Below, in pieces: positions 25,515 to 33,117 of a stretch of 64,000 nucleotides of DNA. A program made the translations under genes and the position numbers. The stretch is taken from NCBI GenBank assembly GCA_948466335.1, contig CAOKAE010000003.1, positions 1 to 64,000 of the forward strand. Reading direction: 5' to 3'. The stretch comes from an uncultured Coriobacteriia bacterium. GTDB taxonomy: Bacteria; Actinomycetota; Coriobacteriia; Coriobacteriales; QAMH01. The notes below the pieces were generated by a model. That model did no database searches. It worked only from the letters and a program-made list of their open reading frames with translations, and was not told where the DNA came from. The first letter of the stretch is position 1. The number at the start of each line of letters is the position of its first letter.

Positions 25515-26876
25515 TTACTCCTCGTCATGGTCGCAACCGCAGCCACAACCGCACTCGTGTTCGTCGTCCTCGCTTGCCAGCTGCTCGGCCACGTACTCCA
25601 TGAACTTGAGACGCACGTCGACCGAACGTCCGTGGGCCCACAGGCCCTCGCGCGCGGCCATGGTCATGACGGCATCGGCATCGGCCTCGAGCGCGTCGAA
25701 GGAATAGCTCAGCACCGAGCTCTTCTTCACGAAGTCATCGACCGAAAGCGGACTCGAGAAGGCGGCGGTGCCGCCGGTGGGAAGCGTGTGATTGGGACCG
25801 GCGACGTAATCGCCGATGGCCTCGGGCGTCCAGGAGCCGAGGAAGATGGCACCGGCATTGCGCACCGCGCCCAGCAGCTCCCACGGGTCCGACATGCTGA
25901 TCTCGAGGTGCTCGGGGGCAATCACGTTGACGGTCTCGAAGACCTGCGTGAGCGTCTTGCAGACGACGACGAGGCCGTGGTCGAGCGATGCCTCGGTGAT
26001 TTCGCGACGAGGCGATTGCTCGAGCAGCGTCTGCAGGGCGGCGTCGATGTCGTCGAGCATGGCCTCCTCGGTCGTAACCAGGTAACAGGTTGCCTTCGGG
26101 TCGTGCTCGGCCTGGGCCATGAGGTCGATGGCGATGAACTCGGGTACGGCCGTCTCGTCGGCCACCACGCAGACCTCGGAGGGTCCCGCGATCATGTCGA
26201 TGCCCACGTCGCCGTTGACGAGCTTCTTGGCCGCCGCCACGAACGCGTTGCCCGGCCCGGTCACCTTGTCGACCTTGGGAATGGTCTCGGTGCCGTAGGC
26301 CATGGCCGCGATGGCCTGGGCCCCGCCCACCTTGAAGACGCGGTCCACGCCGGCCACGCTGGCGGCGGCAAGCGTATAGGGATTGACCGTGCCGTCTTTT
26401 CCCGGCGGCGTGCACATGATGATCTCGTCCACACCGGCCACGGACGCGGGAACCGCGTTCATGAGCACGGTCGAGGGGTACTGGGCGCGACCGCCGGGCA
26501 CGTAGATGCCCGCACGCTCGAGCGGCGTGTAGCGTTGGCCGGTGATGGCGCCGTCGTCGCGCGTCGTGAACCACGACTGCTGCAGCTGGCGCTGGTGGAA
26601 GTCGGCGATGTTGTCGGCCGCGTATTCGATCGAGCGCAGGAACTCCTCGTCCACGGTCTCGAGGGCCGCCTCGATCTCCTCGGCACTCACCTCGAGTTCG
26701 GCAAGGGTCACGCCGTCGAACTGCTCCGAGTACGCGCGAAGGGCGGCATCACCCTCATTGCGCACGGTCTCGACGATGTCAGTGGCAGCCTTGAGCGCCT
26801 CGGCATCAAAGGCGCTATCGCGCTCGAGCAACGACGCGTCGAAGCTCTGCCCTTCCTCTAGTACGATGGTCCTCAT
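25515..26876 (-). CDS. hisD: Histidinol dehydrogenase with Cys/His-rich tail
   Basis: A 453-aa zinc enzyme oxidising L-histidinol to histidine in two NAD+-dependent steps. [51 protein letters not shown] and EHLEIS are family motifs. Unusually, the protein ends with an acidic Cys/His-rich tail, [14 protein letters not shown], containing four Cys and two His, which is not part of the HisD fold and looks like a metal-binding appendage. A family A hairpin lies 16 nt upstream of the start, inside the operon. Confidence 0.94.
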   Translation of the reverse strand: MRTIVLEEGQSFDASLLERDSAFDAEALKAATDIVETVRNEGDAALRAYSEQFDGVTLAELEVSAEEIEAALETVDEEFLRSIEYAADNIADFHQRQLQQSWFTTRDDGAITGQRYTPLERAGIYVPGGRAQYPSTVLMNAVPASVAGVDEIIMCTPPGKDGTVNPYTLAAASVAGVDRVFKVGGAQAIAAMAYGTETIPKVDKVTGPGNAFVAAAKKLVNGDVGIDMIAGPSEVCVVADETAVPEFIAIDLMAQAEHDPKATCYLVTTEEAMLDDIDAALQTLLEQSPRREITEASLDHGLVVVCKTLTQVFETVNVIAPEHLEISMSDPWELLGAVRNAGAIFLGSWTPEAIGDYVAGPNHTLPTGGTAAFSSPLSVDDFVKKSSVLSYSFDALEADADAVMTMAAREGLWAHGRSVDVRLKFMEYVAEQLASEDDEHECGCGCGCDHDEE

Positions 26877-26892
26877 GTCCTATCCTCTCCTC

Positions 26893-26941
26893 AAATGAGA
26901 CAAATGTGTCTGACCAATTTGTCTCAGTAACCAGTTGCCTA
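26893..26941. repeat. Family A1 hairpin between hisG and hisD
   Basis: ATGAGACA...TGTCTCA with the core GTCTGACC and the tail GTAACCAGTTGCCTA; the tail abuts the hisG stop codon. It is the only large gap in the his operon and lies just before the hisD ribosome-binding site. Confidence 0.9.
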
Positions 26942-27601
26942 ACTCAGGGTCACGTCGCGGTCGCGGGTCAGCTCCTCCAGACGCGCCGCCAGCTCGCGCA
27001 CGCGCGCGTCGGTGCGCACGGAGGCGGAATTGGCGATGAAGCGGGCCGTGGAGGCAAGCACCTCGTCCACGACGCGTAGCTTGTTCTCGCGCAGCGTCGT
27101 GCCCGTGGCCGTGATGTCGACGATGCGGTCGGCCATGCCCACGAGCGGCGCGAGCTCGATGTTGCCGTGCATCTTGATGACGTCCACCTGCACGCCCTTC
27201 TCCTCGAAGAACGAGCGCGTGATGTTGGGGTACTTGGTCGCGATGCGCAGCACGCCCAGGCGCTCGTAGTTCTCCTCGGCTACGCCACGCGCATCTTCCG
27301 GCTCGGCCACGATGAAGCGGCAGTACCCGAACTTCAGGTCCACGAGCTCCATGACCGAAAGCCCCGCCTCGACGAGCGTGTCCTTGCCGCAGATGCCGCA
27401 ATCGGCGCCACCGTAGGTCACGAAGACCGGCGCGTCGGTCGGGCGCACGATGATGAACTCGACGCCGGGATTCGAGATGATGAGGCGCCTGCCGGGATCG
27501 GCTAGACCCGTGGTGTCCAGTCCCGCCTCGGTCAGCAGCTCGACGGCATCGCCGAACAGCGAGCCCTTGGATACCGCGATGCGCAACGGTCTTTGCTCCA
27601 T
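26939..27601 (-). CDS. hisG: ATP phosphoribosyltransferase catalytic subunit, short form
   Basis: A 220-aa short-form HisG, the first enzyme of histidine synthesis (ATP + PRPP). It lacks the C-terminal regulatory ACT-like domain and needs HisZ, which is encoded one base upstream. RIAVSKGSLFGDAVELL, VEFIIVRPTDAPVFV and DRIVDITATGTTLREN (PRPP loop) identify it. ATG at 27601; the hisZ TGA is separated from it by a single G. Confidence 0.95.
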   Translation of the reverse strand: MEQRPLRIAVSKGSLFGDAVELLTEAGLDTTGLADPGRRLIISNPGVEFIIVRPTDAPVFVTYGGADCGICGKDTLVEAGLSVMELVDLKFGYCRFIVAEPEDARGVAEENYERLGVLRIATKYPNITRSFFEEKGVQVDVIKMHGNIELAPLVGMADRIVDITATGTTLRENKLRVVDEVLASTARFIANSASVRTDARVRELAARLEELTRDRDVTLS

Positions 27602-27602
27602 C

Positions 27603-28721
27603 TCACTCACCACCCAACTCGACGCGGACGCCCTGGGCACGCAGCTCGGCCGCGCGGGCGAAGAGTTCGTAGGGATCGTCGCCGCACAGCGTTTCCTGCG
27701 CCCCGCTCTCGGGCGGTGTGGCACCCTGGGCCTCGATGGCCGCCAGGACGCGCTCCAGACCGATGGCGAAACCGGCGGCGGGCTCGTTGCGCCCGAAGGC
27801 GGCGAGCGTGGTGTCGTATCGACCACCGCTCACGAGCGATGCGGGAACCTGCGGCGCATAGGCCTTGAAGACGAGGCCCGTGTAGTAATCGAAAGACGAG
27901 ACGATGGAGAAGTCGACGATGAGCTTACCGGCATCGGTGTTGGCGATGACGAGCTCGTAGGTGCGCTCGAGGTCATCGAGACCGTCGACGCATCCGAGCG
28001 GCTCGCACAGGGCGCGGCATGCCTCGAAGGCCTCGGCCCCGCCGCGCAGGCGCGCGAGCCTGGCGATGGCGTCGCCGTACGCGGGCTTGACGCCGTCCTC
28101 GCGGCTCAACGCGTCGACGGCGACCATGTCGGACTTGTGGAAGGCGCGCAGGACCCGGTCACGCCAGGCGGCGTCGTCGCAGGCCGCGCCCACGAGCGCG
28201 TTGAGCACGCCCACGGTGCCGATGGCGACGGTGTAGTCACGCACGCCGGCCGCGCTCAGCGCCTCCATGCACACGCAGAGCACCTCGGCGTCGGCAATGT
28301 AGCCGCCGCGCCCGATGAACTCGATGCCGAGCTGCGTGAACTGGCGCTCCTGACCATAGGTGGACGCCCGTTCGGTGAAGACCGGCTCGCGGTAGTAGAA
28401 GCGAAACGGACCAGGACGGTCGGCGAGGCGCGTGGCGGTCAGGCGTGCCACGGGAATGGTCACGTCCGGACGCAGCACCACGAGGTTGCTGTCGCTGTCA
28501 AAGAATCTAAACGGTGCCTCGGCACTCGTCGTGAACTGGGCCGCCGTGTTATCGAGGCTGCGCGCCTCGTCGAGCACCGCCGCAAGCTCCACGGCCGGCG
28601 TCTCGATGGGCTCGTAGCCCCACAGCTCGAACTGCCTGCACACGGCATCGCTCGTCGAGCGTCGCCATGCCGCCTCGGTGGGCAGCACGTCGCGAAAGCC
28701 GCGCGGCGTCTTCGGAATCAT
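27603..28721 (-). CDS. hisZ: ATP phosphoribosyltransferase regulatory subunit
   Basis: A 372-aa histidyl-tRNA-synthetase paralogue that acts as regulatory partner of short HisG. TPRGFRDVLPTEA, LVVLRPDVTIPVARL, FYYREPVFTER, QLGIEFIG and YYTGLVFKAYAP are the shared HisS-like motifs. It lacks a C-terminal anticodon-binding domain, as expected for HisZ. ATG at 28721 follows GAAGGAGAG at some distance. It is the first gene of the his operon, which reads hisZ-G-D-C-B-H-A-F; hisI/E is not in this window. Confidence 0.94.
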   Translation of the reverse strand: MIPKTPRGFRDVLPTEAAWRRSTSDAVCRQFELWGYEPIETPAVELAAVLDEARSLDNTAAQFTTSAEAPFRFFDSDSNLVVLRPDVTIPVARLTATRLADRPGPFRFYYREPVFTERASTYGQERQFTQLGIEFIGRGGYIADAEVLCVCMEALSAAGVRDYTVAIGTVGVLNALVGAACDDAAWRDRVLRAFHKSDMVAVDALSREDGVKPAYGDAIARLARLRGGAEAFEACRALCEPLGCVDGLDDLERTYELVIANTDAGKLIVDFSIVSSFDYYTGLVFKAYAPQVPASLVSGGRYDTTLAAFGRNEPAAGFAIGLERVLAAIEAQGATPPESGAQETLCGDDPYELFARAAELRAQGVRVELGGE

Positions 28722-28755
28722 CGTACGTTCTCTCCTTCGAATCGCGTGATTGCAC

Positions 28756-28793
28756 ACTATAGCGCAACACGGAATACTCTACCACAGTAGAGT
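28756..28793 (-). promoter_or_regulatory. Probable his operon promoter with overlapping palindrome
   Basis: On the minus strand a TATAGT (28756-28761) is a good -10 about 35 nt before the hisZ start. A perfect 7-bp palindrome ACTCTAC-CACA-GTAGAGT (28776-28793) covers the expected -35 position, so it is a candidate operator for histidine control. It could alternatively be part of the terminator of the gene ending at 28832. Confidence 0.4.
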
Positions 28794-28831
28794 GATAAAG
28801 TGCTCTTCTTTTTTCGGGAAGGAATGCCTCT

Positions 28832-29701
28832 TCACACCTCGACGATATGGCACGAGGACACGATGCGGCAGAGCTCGTCTTCGGCCATCTCGCTCAGCAA
28901 GATGGCACTCGCACCTTCAATTGCGGCATCAGGCACGCGATGCGTCCTGTCGCGCAACTCAGACGGCACCTCGACCTCGATGTCACCCGAAACAAGCGTG
29001 CGCTCGATGTGTTCGTACTCGGCCTGGCACACCTCGAGCAGGCGCTCCATGGCCTCCTTGGCGCTGACGCCATCGGGCACGGCGCACACCGAAAGCTTGT
29101 CGCGGTTGCCATACACGAGCACGATGCCGGATGTGTCATGCGAGCCGGTGTTGATGAAGAGCTGCGGCTTCTCGGCGCCGAGAATGTCGATGGCGAGCAG
29201 ATTGCAAAAGACATCTCCGCCCACATTCGTATTGAGGCAGGGCACGAAGTAGGCCTGTCCAACGGCAATGGCGTTCGTGCCGGCCATGATGAACTCGACG
29301 TCACGACCAAACTCCACGAGCTCTGCTTCCAGATCGCACAGCAGATCGGACTCCTCGAGGTTGGACGCCTTGCTTTCCATGGCCGTCGTGCCGCTCACGA
29401 CAGCGACGTTGACCTTCGAAAGCGGAACGTCCGCCTCTAGAGCAAGCCTGTCGAGGATGACGTCAAGCGCATGCTTGAGCTCAGGGCATGAAAGCGCCGC
29501 GTATTCTCCCGGCAGTTCCAGCGTACCGCATAGCTCGTTGGTCTCGAGATTGTAGATGCGACAGGTCGCAAGCCTCGCGCTCACGTATGTGGCGACGCCG
29601 TATCCGGACCCACCGCCCTCGTCGGATGAAAGAAAGCGCTCGAGAGCGTCCGAGTGTTCGCTCGGCTGCAGCGTATTCTCTGTCCTCCCTGCTACATCCA
29701 T
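28832..29701 (-). CDS. RACo-like ASKHA-domain protein lacking ferredoxin domain (tentative)
   Basis: A 289-aa protein whose order of motifs resembles the C-terminal ASKHA ATPase domain of RACo/RamA (DUF4445) corrinoid-protein reactivators: a first strand GVATYVSARLATCRIYNL, then VNVAVVSGTTAMESKASN (like the GNTTM segment), VPCLNTNVGGDVFCN (like VGADIxAG) and LFINTGSHDTSGIVL (like LLIDIGTNGEIVL). The usual N-terminal [2Fe-2S] domain is absent and several motif residues are changed. An inverted repeat lies 17 nt upstream of the ATG. Corrinoid MetH is the only B12 protein seen in this window. The family assignment is by eye and uncertain. Confidence 0.5.
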   Translation of the reverse strand: MDVAGRTENTLQPSEHSDALERFLSSDEGGGSGYGVATYVSARLATCRIYNLETNELCGTLELPGEYAALSCPELKHALDVILDRLALEADVPLSKVNVAVVSGTTAMESKASNLEESDLLCDLEAELVEFGRDVEFIMAGTNAIAVGQAYFVPCLNTNVGGDVFCNLLAIDILGAEKPQLFINTGSHDTSGIVLVYGNRDKLSVCAVPDGVSAKEAMERLLEVCQAEYEHIERTLVSGDIEVEVPSELRDRTHRVPDAAIEGASAILLSEMAEDELCRIVSSCHIVEV

Positions 29702-29718
29702 GTCAATCAGTTTAATGA

Positions 29719-29730
29719 CTAACGTGTTAG
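29719..29730. promoter_or_regulatory. 12-bp palindrome, possible operator
   Basis: CTAACGTGTTAG is a palindrome apart from the central GT, located 17-29 nt upstream of the RACo-like gene, a position typical of a TetR-type operator. No regulator gene is adjacent. Confidence 0.3.
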
Positions 29731-29797
29731 CAGCGGCAAATACCCGCGAGAAATCGGCGTGCGTGGTTTATTCTCTGATGAACGACATAGGCAACCC

Positions 29798-30073
29798 CTA
29801 GCGTTCTTTTGCCAGCTCCCTGAGCTCGTCGAAGTGCTCGATCACGAGGCGCGTGCCGTCATCTCCGCGATGGGGCAACGCGCACGACGAGCAGTCCTTG
29901 GTTCCGTCGGGCGTGTAGCTGAAGTTCCCGCCGCAGTGCGGGCCAAGCGCATAGAGCGGGCAATGGCAGAACAGGCAGTTGAACTCGTCGGGGTCGATGC
30001 CCTCGTGGCAGGGAAAGTACGCGCAGGCCCGGTGCGAAAAGAACGGGTACTCGTATGTCGCCTTGCCTTCCAT
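29798..30073 (-). CDS. Cysteine-rich small domain protein
   Basis: A 91-aa predicted metal-binding protein of the cysteine-rich small domain family (Pfam Cys_rich_small). The signature runs FFSHRACAYFPCHEG, FNCLFCHCPLYALG, CGG and KDCSSCALPH, giving nine or more Cys plus His. The family is often found near cobalamin biosynthesis genes, which would fit the adjacent RACo-like gene, but no cob/cbi genes are here. Function unknown. Confidence 0.8.
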   Translation of the reverse strand: MEGKATYEYPFFSHRACAYFPCHEGIDPDEFNCLFCHCPLYALGPHCGGNFSYTPDGTKDCSSCALPHRGDDGTRLVIEHFDELRELAKER

Positions 30074-30107
30074 ACCTTCATCTTACCCCACCCGCCACAA
30101 CTCCTCC

Positions 30108-30225
30108 CTGTCATTTCGACCGGAGGCGCGCAGCGCCGGAGTGGAGAAATCTTGCCCTTCCGCCACAGGCTAAGACAGAGATTTCTCGACTTCGCTCACT
30201 GCGTTCGCTGCGCTCGAAATGACAG
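30108..30225. repeat. Family C element, copy 2
   Basis: TGTCATTTCGA and TCGAAATGACA outer arms with GAGAAATCT and AGATTTCTC inside. It lies between the start of the Cys-rich gene and thiM. Confidence 0.92.
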
Positions 30226-30301
30226 GGGCTTCGTGCTCTCCTGTACCCTCGCCACCTGCGCTACAATGAGGCTCCACGTTCCCACGCAGACAGGATCTCC
30301 C

Positions 30302-31138
30302 ATGACGCCCATCGACCAGCTCCAAGACGACATCGCCGCGGCCGTGCGCACGGCACGCGAGACGACGCCCCTGGCCGGTTCCATCACGAACTTCGTGACC
30401 ATCGACTTCGTCGCCAACGCGCAGCTCGCCGCGGGCGGTTCGGCCGCCATGGTCTACCTGCCCGACGAGGGCGAGGCGCTTGCCGCCATGTCCGGTTCGT
30501 TCTACGTCAACCTCGGGACCATGCTCCCCTCCCACGAGGAGGCGATGGGCCATACCGCATCGGTCCTGTGCGAGCAGGGCACGCCCTGGGTACTCGACCC
30601 GGTGGGCATCGGCCTGGGCGCGCTGCGCACGCGCGTCATCGAGTCCATGCGCGCCATGACGCCGACCATCGTCCGCTGCAATTCCTCCGAGGCCATCGCC
30701 CTCGCAACCGCCTGGGGCCTCGTCGATGATTATGCAACAAGTGGCGTTAAGGGCGTCGACTCGACCGATGACGTCGAATCCGCCCGTCAGGCGGCCGTCG
30801 CGCTCGCACGTCACATTCGGGGCGCCGTTGCCGTGTCCGGCCCCATTGACCTCGTCACAGATGGACAACTCATTGCATATTCACGGGGAGGGTCGCCCCT
30901 CATGGAGAAGGTGACCGGCTTCGGCTGCGCCCTCGGTGGCGTCATCGCGGTCTACGCCGCCGGTGCCTCGCCCCTCGTCGCCGCGCTTGCCGGCAGCGCC
31001 GCCTTCAACTGCGCCGCGACCCGGGCCGCATCGGCAACGGACGCACCTGGCAGCTTCAAGGTCACCTTCCTCGACGAACTCTACCGCGCCACGCCGGAAA
31101 GCATCGCCGCCAATCCGCTCACCATCGAGGAGGCCTAG
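30302..31138 (+). CDS. thiM: Hydroxyethylthiazole kinase
   Basis: A 278-aa ribokinase-fold kinase that phosphorylates 4-methyl-5-hydroxyethylthiazole for thiamine salvage. PLAGSITNFVTIDFVANAQL, WVLDPVGIGLGALRT, IVRCNSSEA and the catalytic-Cys loop KVTGFGCALGGVIA are present. The start is ATG at 30302; TACAAT at about 30262 is a plausible -10. It is followed after one base by a thiamine-binding-type gene, consistent with a salvage operon. I see no TPP riboswitch in the 75-nt leader. Confidence 0.93.
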   Translation: MTPIDQLQDDIAAAVRTARETTPLAGSITNFVTIDFVANAQLAAGGSAAMVYLPDEGEALAAMSGSFYVNLGTMLPSHEEAMGHTASVLCEQGTPWVLDPVGIGLGALRTRVIESMRAMTPTIVRCNSSEAIALATAWGLVDDYATSGVKGVDSTDDVESARQAAVALARHIRGAVAVSGPIDLVTDGQLIAYSRGGSPLMEKVTGFGCALGGVIAVYAAGASPLVAALAGSAAFNCAATRAASATDAPGSFKVTFLDELYRATPESIAANPLTIEEA

Positions 31139-31139
31139 C

Positions 31140-31436
31140 ATGAACACGCTCGTGGCCGTCGCCATCGCGCCCTTCGGCGAGGGCGAAGAACTGGCCGAAT
31201 ACGTCGCCGAGGTCGTGCGCGTCATCCGCGCGTCGGGCCTTTCCTGTCGCACCACCTCCATGTTCACCGAAATCGAAGGCGAATACGACGAGGTCATGCA
31301 AGTCGTGAAGGACGCGACCTTCGTGCTGGCCGAGCGCGGCATCCGCACCGAAGTCGTCCTCAAGGCCGACATCCGTCCCGGCCACACGGACACGATGACC
31401 GCCAAGGTCGCCAAGATCGACGCGCTGCTCGACTAG
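31140..31436 (+). CDS. MTH1187/YkoF-type thiamine-binding protein (DUF77)
   Basis: A 98-aa ferredoxin-like-fold protein of the DUF77 family. VAIAPFGEGEELAEYVAEV, TSMFTEIEGEYDEVM and TEVVLKADIRPGHT are its recognisable segments. Family members bind thiamine or related pyrimidine/thiazole compounds. Its ATG lies one base after the thiM stop with GAGGAGG inside thiM, so the genes are translationally linked. Confidence 0.87.
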   Translation: MNTLVAVAIAPFGEGEELAEYVAEVVRVIRASGLSCRTTSMFTEIEGEYDEVMQVVKDATFVLAERGIRTEVVLKADIRPGHTDTMTAKVAKIDALLD

Positions 31437-31446
31437 GGAGCCCTCC

Positions 31447-31731
31447 ATGCCGCAAACCGAAGTCCCCATAGAACGCCGCTTTCACGGATCGGTCAACCTC
31501 GTGATACTGCACCTACGTCGCGTCGCGCAATCCAACGACATCGACGCCGGCCTCGAAGGCGCGCGGCGCCTGCGCATGTTCGATGCGAGCAACGAGGCGT
31601 TCGTGCGTCGCATGCTCGCCCTCGACGAGGCCCTGCAGGCGGGCGAGGAGCTTTCCGAACCCATCACGGCGGCGCTGGCCGACGAGCTCCAGGCCTGCGC
31701 CCTGCGCCTCAATTCCGCCGATCCGGCATAA
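31447..31731 (+). CDS. Hypothetical protein, 94 aa
   Basis: Not recognised. It is a soluble, helical, Ala/Leu/Arg-rich protein (RRFHGSVNLVILHLRRVAQ at the N-terminus) with no signal or membrane segment. It lies 10 nt after the thiamine-binding gene with TAGGGAG in front of the ATG, so it belongs to the thiM unit. Confidence 0.7.
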   Translation: MPQTEVPIERRFHGSVNLVILHLRRVAQSNDIDAGLEGARRLRMFDASNEAFVRRMLALDEALQAGEELSEPITAALADELQACALRLNSADPA

Positions 31732-31732
31732 A

Positions 31733-31762
31733 ACGAGACAAATACACGGGTATTTGTCTTAT
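31733..31762. repeat. Family A2 hairpin upstream of MFS gene
   Basis: ACGAGACAAATAC pairs with GTATTTGTCTTAT. It ends only 9 nt before the ATG, so close that no ribosome-binding site fits between. Confidence 0.85.
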
Positions 31763-31771
31763 TCTGGTTCC

Positions 31772-32968
31772 ATGACGAACACACGCAGCGACATTCCATC
31801 CCGCATCCAGGGCGACAGGCTCGCGAACTACCTCACGATGGTCGGCCACCTCTGCGCCGACATAAACCAGGGCGCGCTCTCGGCCATCCTGCCCTTCCTC
31901 GTCGTCGGAGCCGGTTACAGTTATCTCGAGGCAACGATGCTGCTCTTCGCCTCCAACATCGCCTCCGGTATCATCCAGCCGCTCTTCGGCTGGCTCGGGG
32001 ACCGCTTTCCGTGTCCCTGGTTCATGGCGCTCGGCGTGTTTCTCGGCGGTGTCGGCATGGCGGCAATCGGGTTCGTGGGCAGCTACTGGCTCGTGCTCCT
32101 CTCGGCGATGGTGAGCGGCATCGGCATCGCGCTGGTCCATCCCGAGGGCGGTCGTCTCGCCAACCTCGCGGCCGGCGAGCACAAGGGCACGGGCATGTCG
32201 ATCTTCGCCGTCGGCGGCAACATCGGCTTCTTCGTGGGCCCGCTGCTCTGCGCGGCCTTCGTCGGTGGCTTCGGGCTTTCCGGCACCTGGATCTTCCTCG
32301 TCCCCGCCCTTCCCTGCGCCGTCGTGCTCCTCGCCTTCAACGGCCGCTTCAGGGCGCTCGGCACTTCGCGTGACAATCCCGTCGCCGCACGGGAGGACAA
32401 GGAGCACTGGGGGCTCTTCGCCATCGTCATGGGCGTGCTCTCGCTCAAGTCCATCGTGAGCTACGGGTTGCTCGCCTTCGTGCCGCTCTTCATGGTGGCC
32501 AACCTCGGCCAAAGCGACACGGCAAGCTCGATGGTGCTCTCGGCCTTCGCGATATTCGGTGCCGTCGCCACCGCCATCTCGGGCAAGGTGGCCGAAAGGT
32601 TCGGCGCCATACGCCTTGCCATCGTCTGCTGCATCGCGCTGGGCATCGGCCTTGTCGCCTATGGCCTGAGCGGCAACGTCGTGCTCGCCATTGCCATCGC
32701 CATGTTTCTGTCGATGTCCTCGAGCCTCTTTCATCCCTCGACCATCGCGCTGGGCATGGACTACATCCCGCTGCACCTGGGCATGGCCTCGGGCCTCTGC
32801 TATGGCGTGACGGTATGCATCGGCGGCGTGGTCGAGCCGTTTCTGGGAATGGCGGGCGACGCGCTGGGGCTCACGGCGGTGTTCTGCATCATGGCGGCCA
32901 TCGCGTTCGCGGCCGCGCTGCTCGCCAGCATCCTCAAGCGCTACGACAAGCTCAAGCTCCCGATGTAG
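31772..32968 (+). CDS. MFS transporter, fosmidomycin-resistance (Fsr)-like
   Basis: A 398-aa permease with about 12 hydrophobic segments. HPEGGRLANLAAG in the first half and FHPSTIALGMDY in the second are the Fsr-type repeats; FGWLGDRF is the loop 2-3 MFS motif. The substrate is unknown; family members export fosmidomycin or other small molecules. The family A2 hairpin occupies the place of a Shine-Dalgarno sequence, so its translation may depend on the upstream thiM unit or be leaderless. Confidence 0.9.
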   Translation: MTNTRSDIPSRIQGDRLANYLTMVGHLCADINQGALSAILPFLVVGAGYSYLEATMLLFASNIASGIIQPLFGWLGDRFPCPWFMALGVFLGGVGMAAIGFVGSYWLVLLSAMVSGIGIALVHPEGGRLANLAAGEHKGTGMSIFAVGGNIGFFVGPLLCAAFVGGFGLSGTWIFLVPALPCAVVLLAFNGRFRALGTSRDNPVAAREDKEHWGLFAIVMGVLSLKSIVSYGLLAFVPLFMVANLGQSDTASSMVLSAFAIFGAVATAISGKVAERFGAIRLAIVCCIALGIGLVAYGLSGNVVLAIAIAMFLSMSSSLFHPSTIALGMDYIPLHLGMASGLCYGVTVCIGGVVEPFLGMAGDALGLTAVFCIMAAIAFAAALLASILKRYDKLKLPM

Positions 32969-32990
32969 CAATCAGCAAACACACGCATCA

Positions 32991-33111
32991 CTGTCATTTC
33001 GACCGAAGCCGCCGTTAAGCGGCGTAGTGGAGAGATCTCGCCCTTCTGCTGCAGGCTAAGATCGAGATTTCTCGGCTGCGCTCACTTCGTTCGCTTCGCT
33101 CGAAATGACAG
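32991..33111. repeat. Family C element, copy 3
   Basis: The same arms as other family C copies (TGTCATTTCGA/TCGAAATGACA). It lies between the converging MFS and surface-protein genes and probably works as a bidirectional terminator or is simply a mobile remnant. Confidence 0.92.
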
Positions 33112-33117
33112 GGCTCC

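Noticed and set aside
23928-26861. A 977-codon open frame on the plus strand across the histidine operon
   Set aside because: It is antisense to hisB, hisC, hisD; the composition is the mirror of high-GC codon bias and there is no recognisable domain or ribosome-binding site.
28722-28760. T-box leader for the his operon
   Set aside because: The distance from the probable promoter to hisZ is only about 30 nt and no T-box sequence is present.
30226-30301. TPP riboswitch before thiM
   Set aside because: The leader is too short and lacks the conserved CTGAGA segment.
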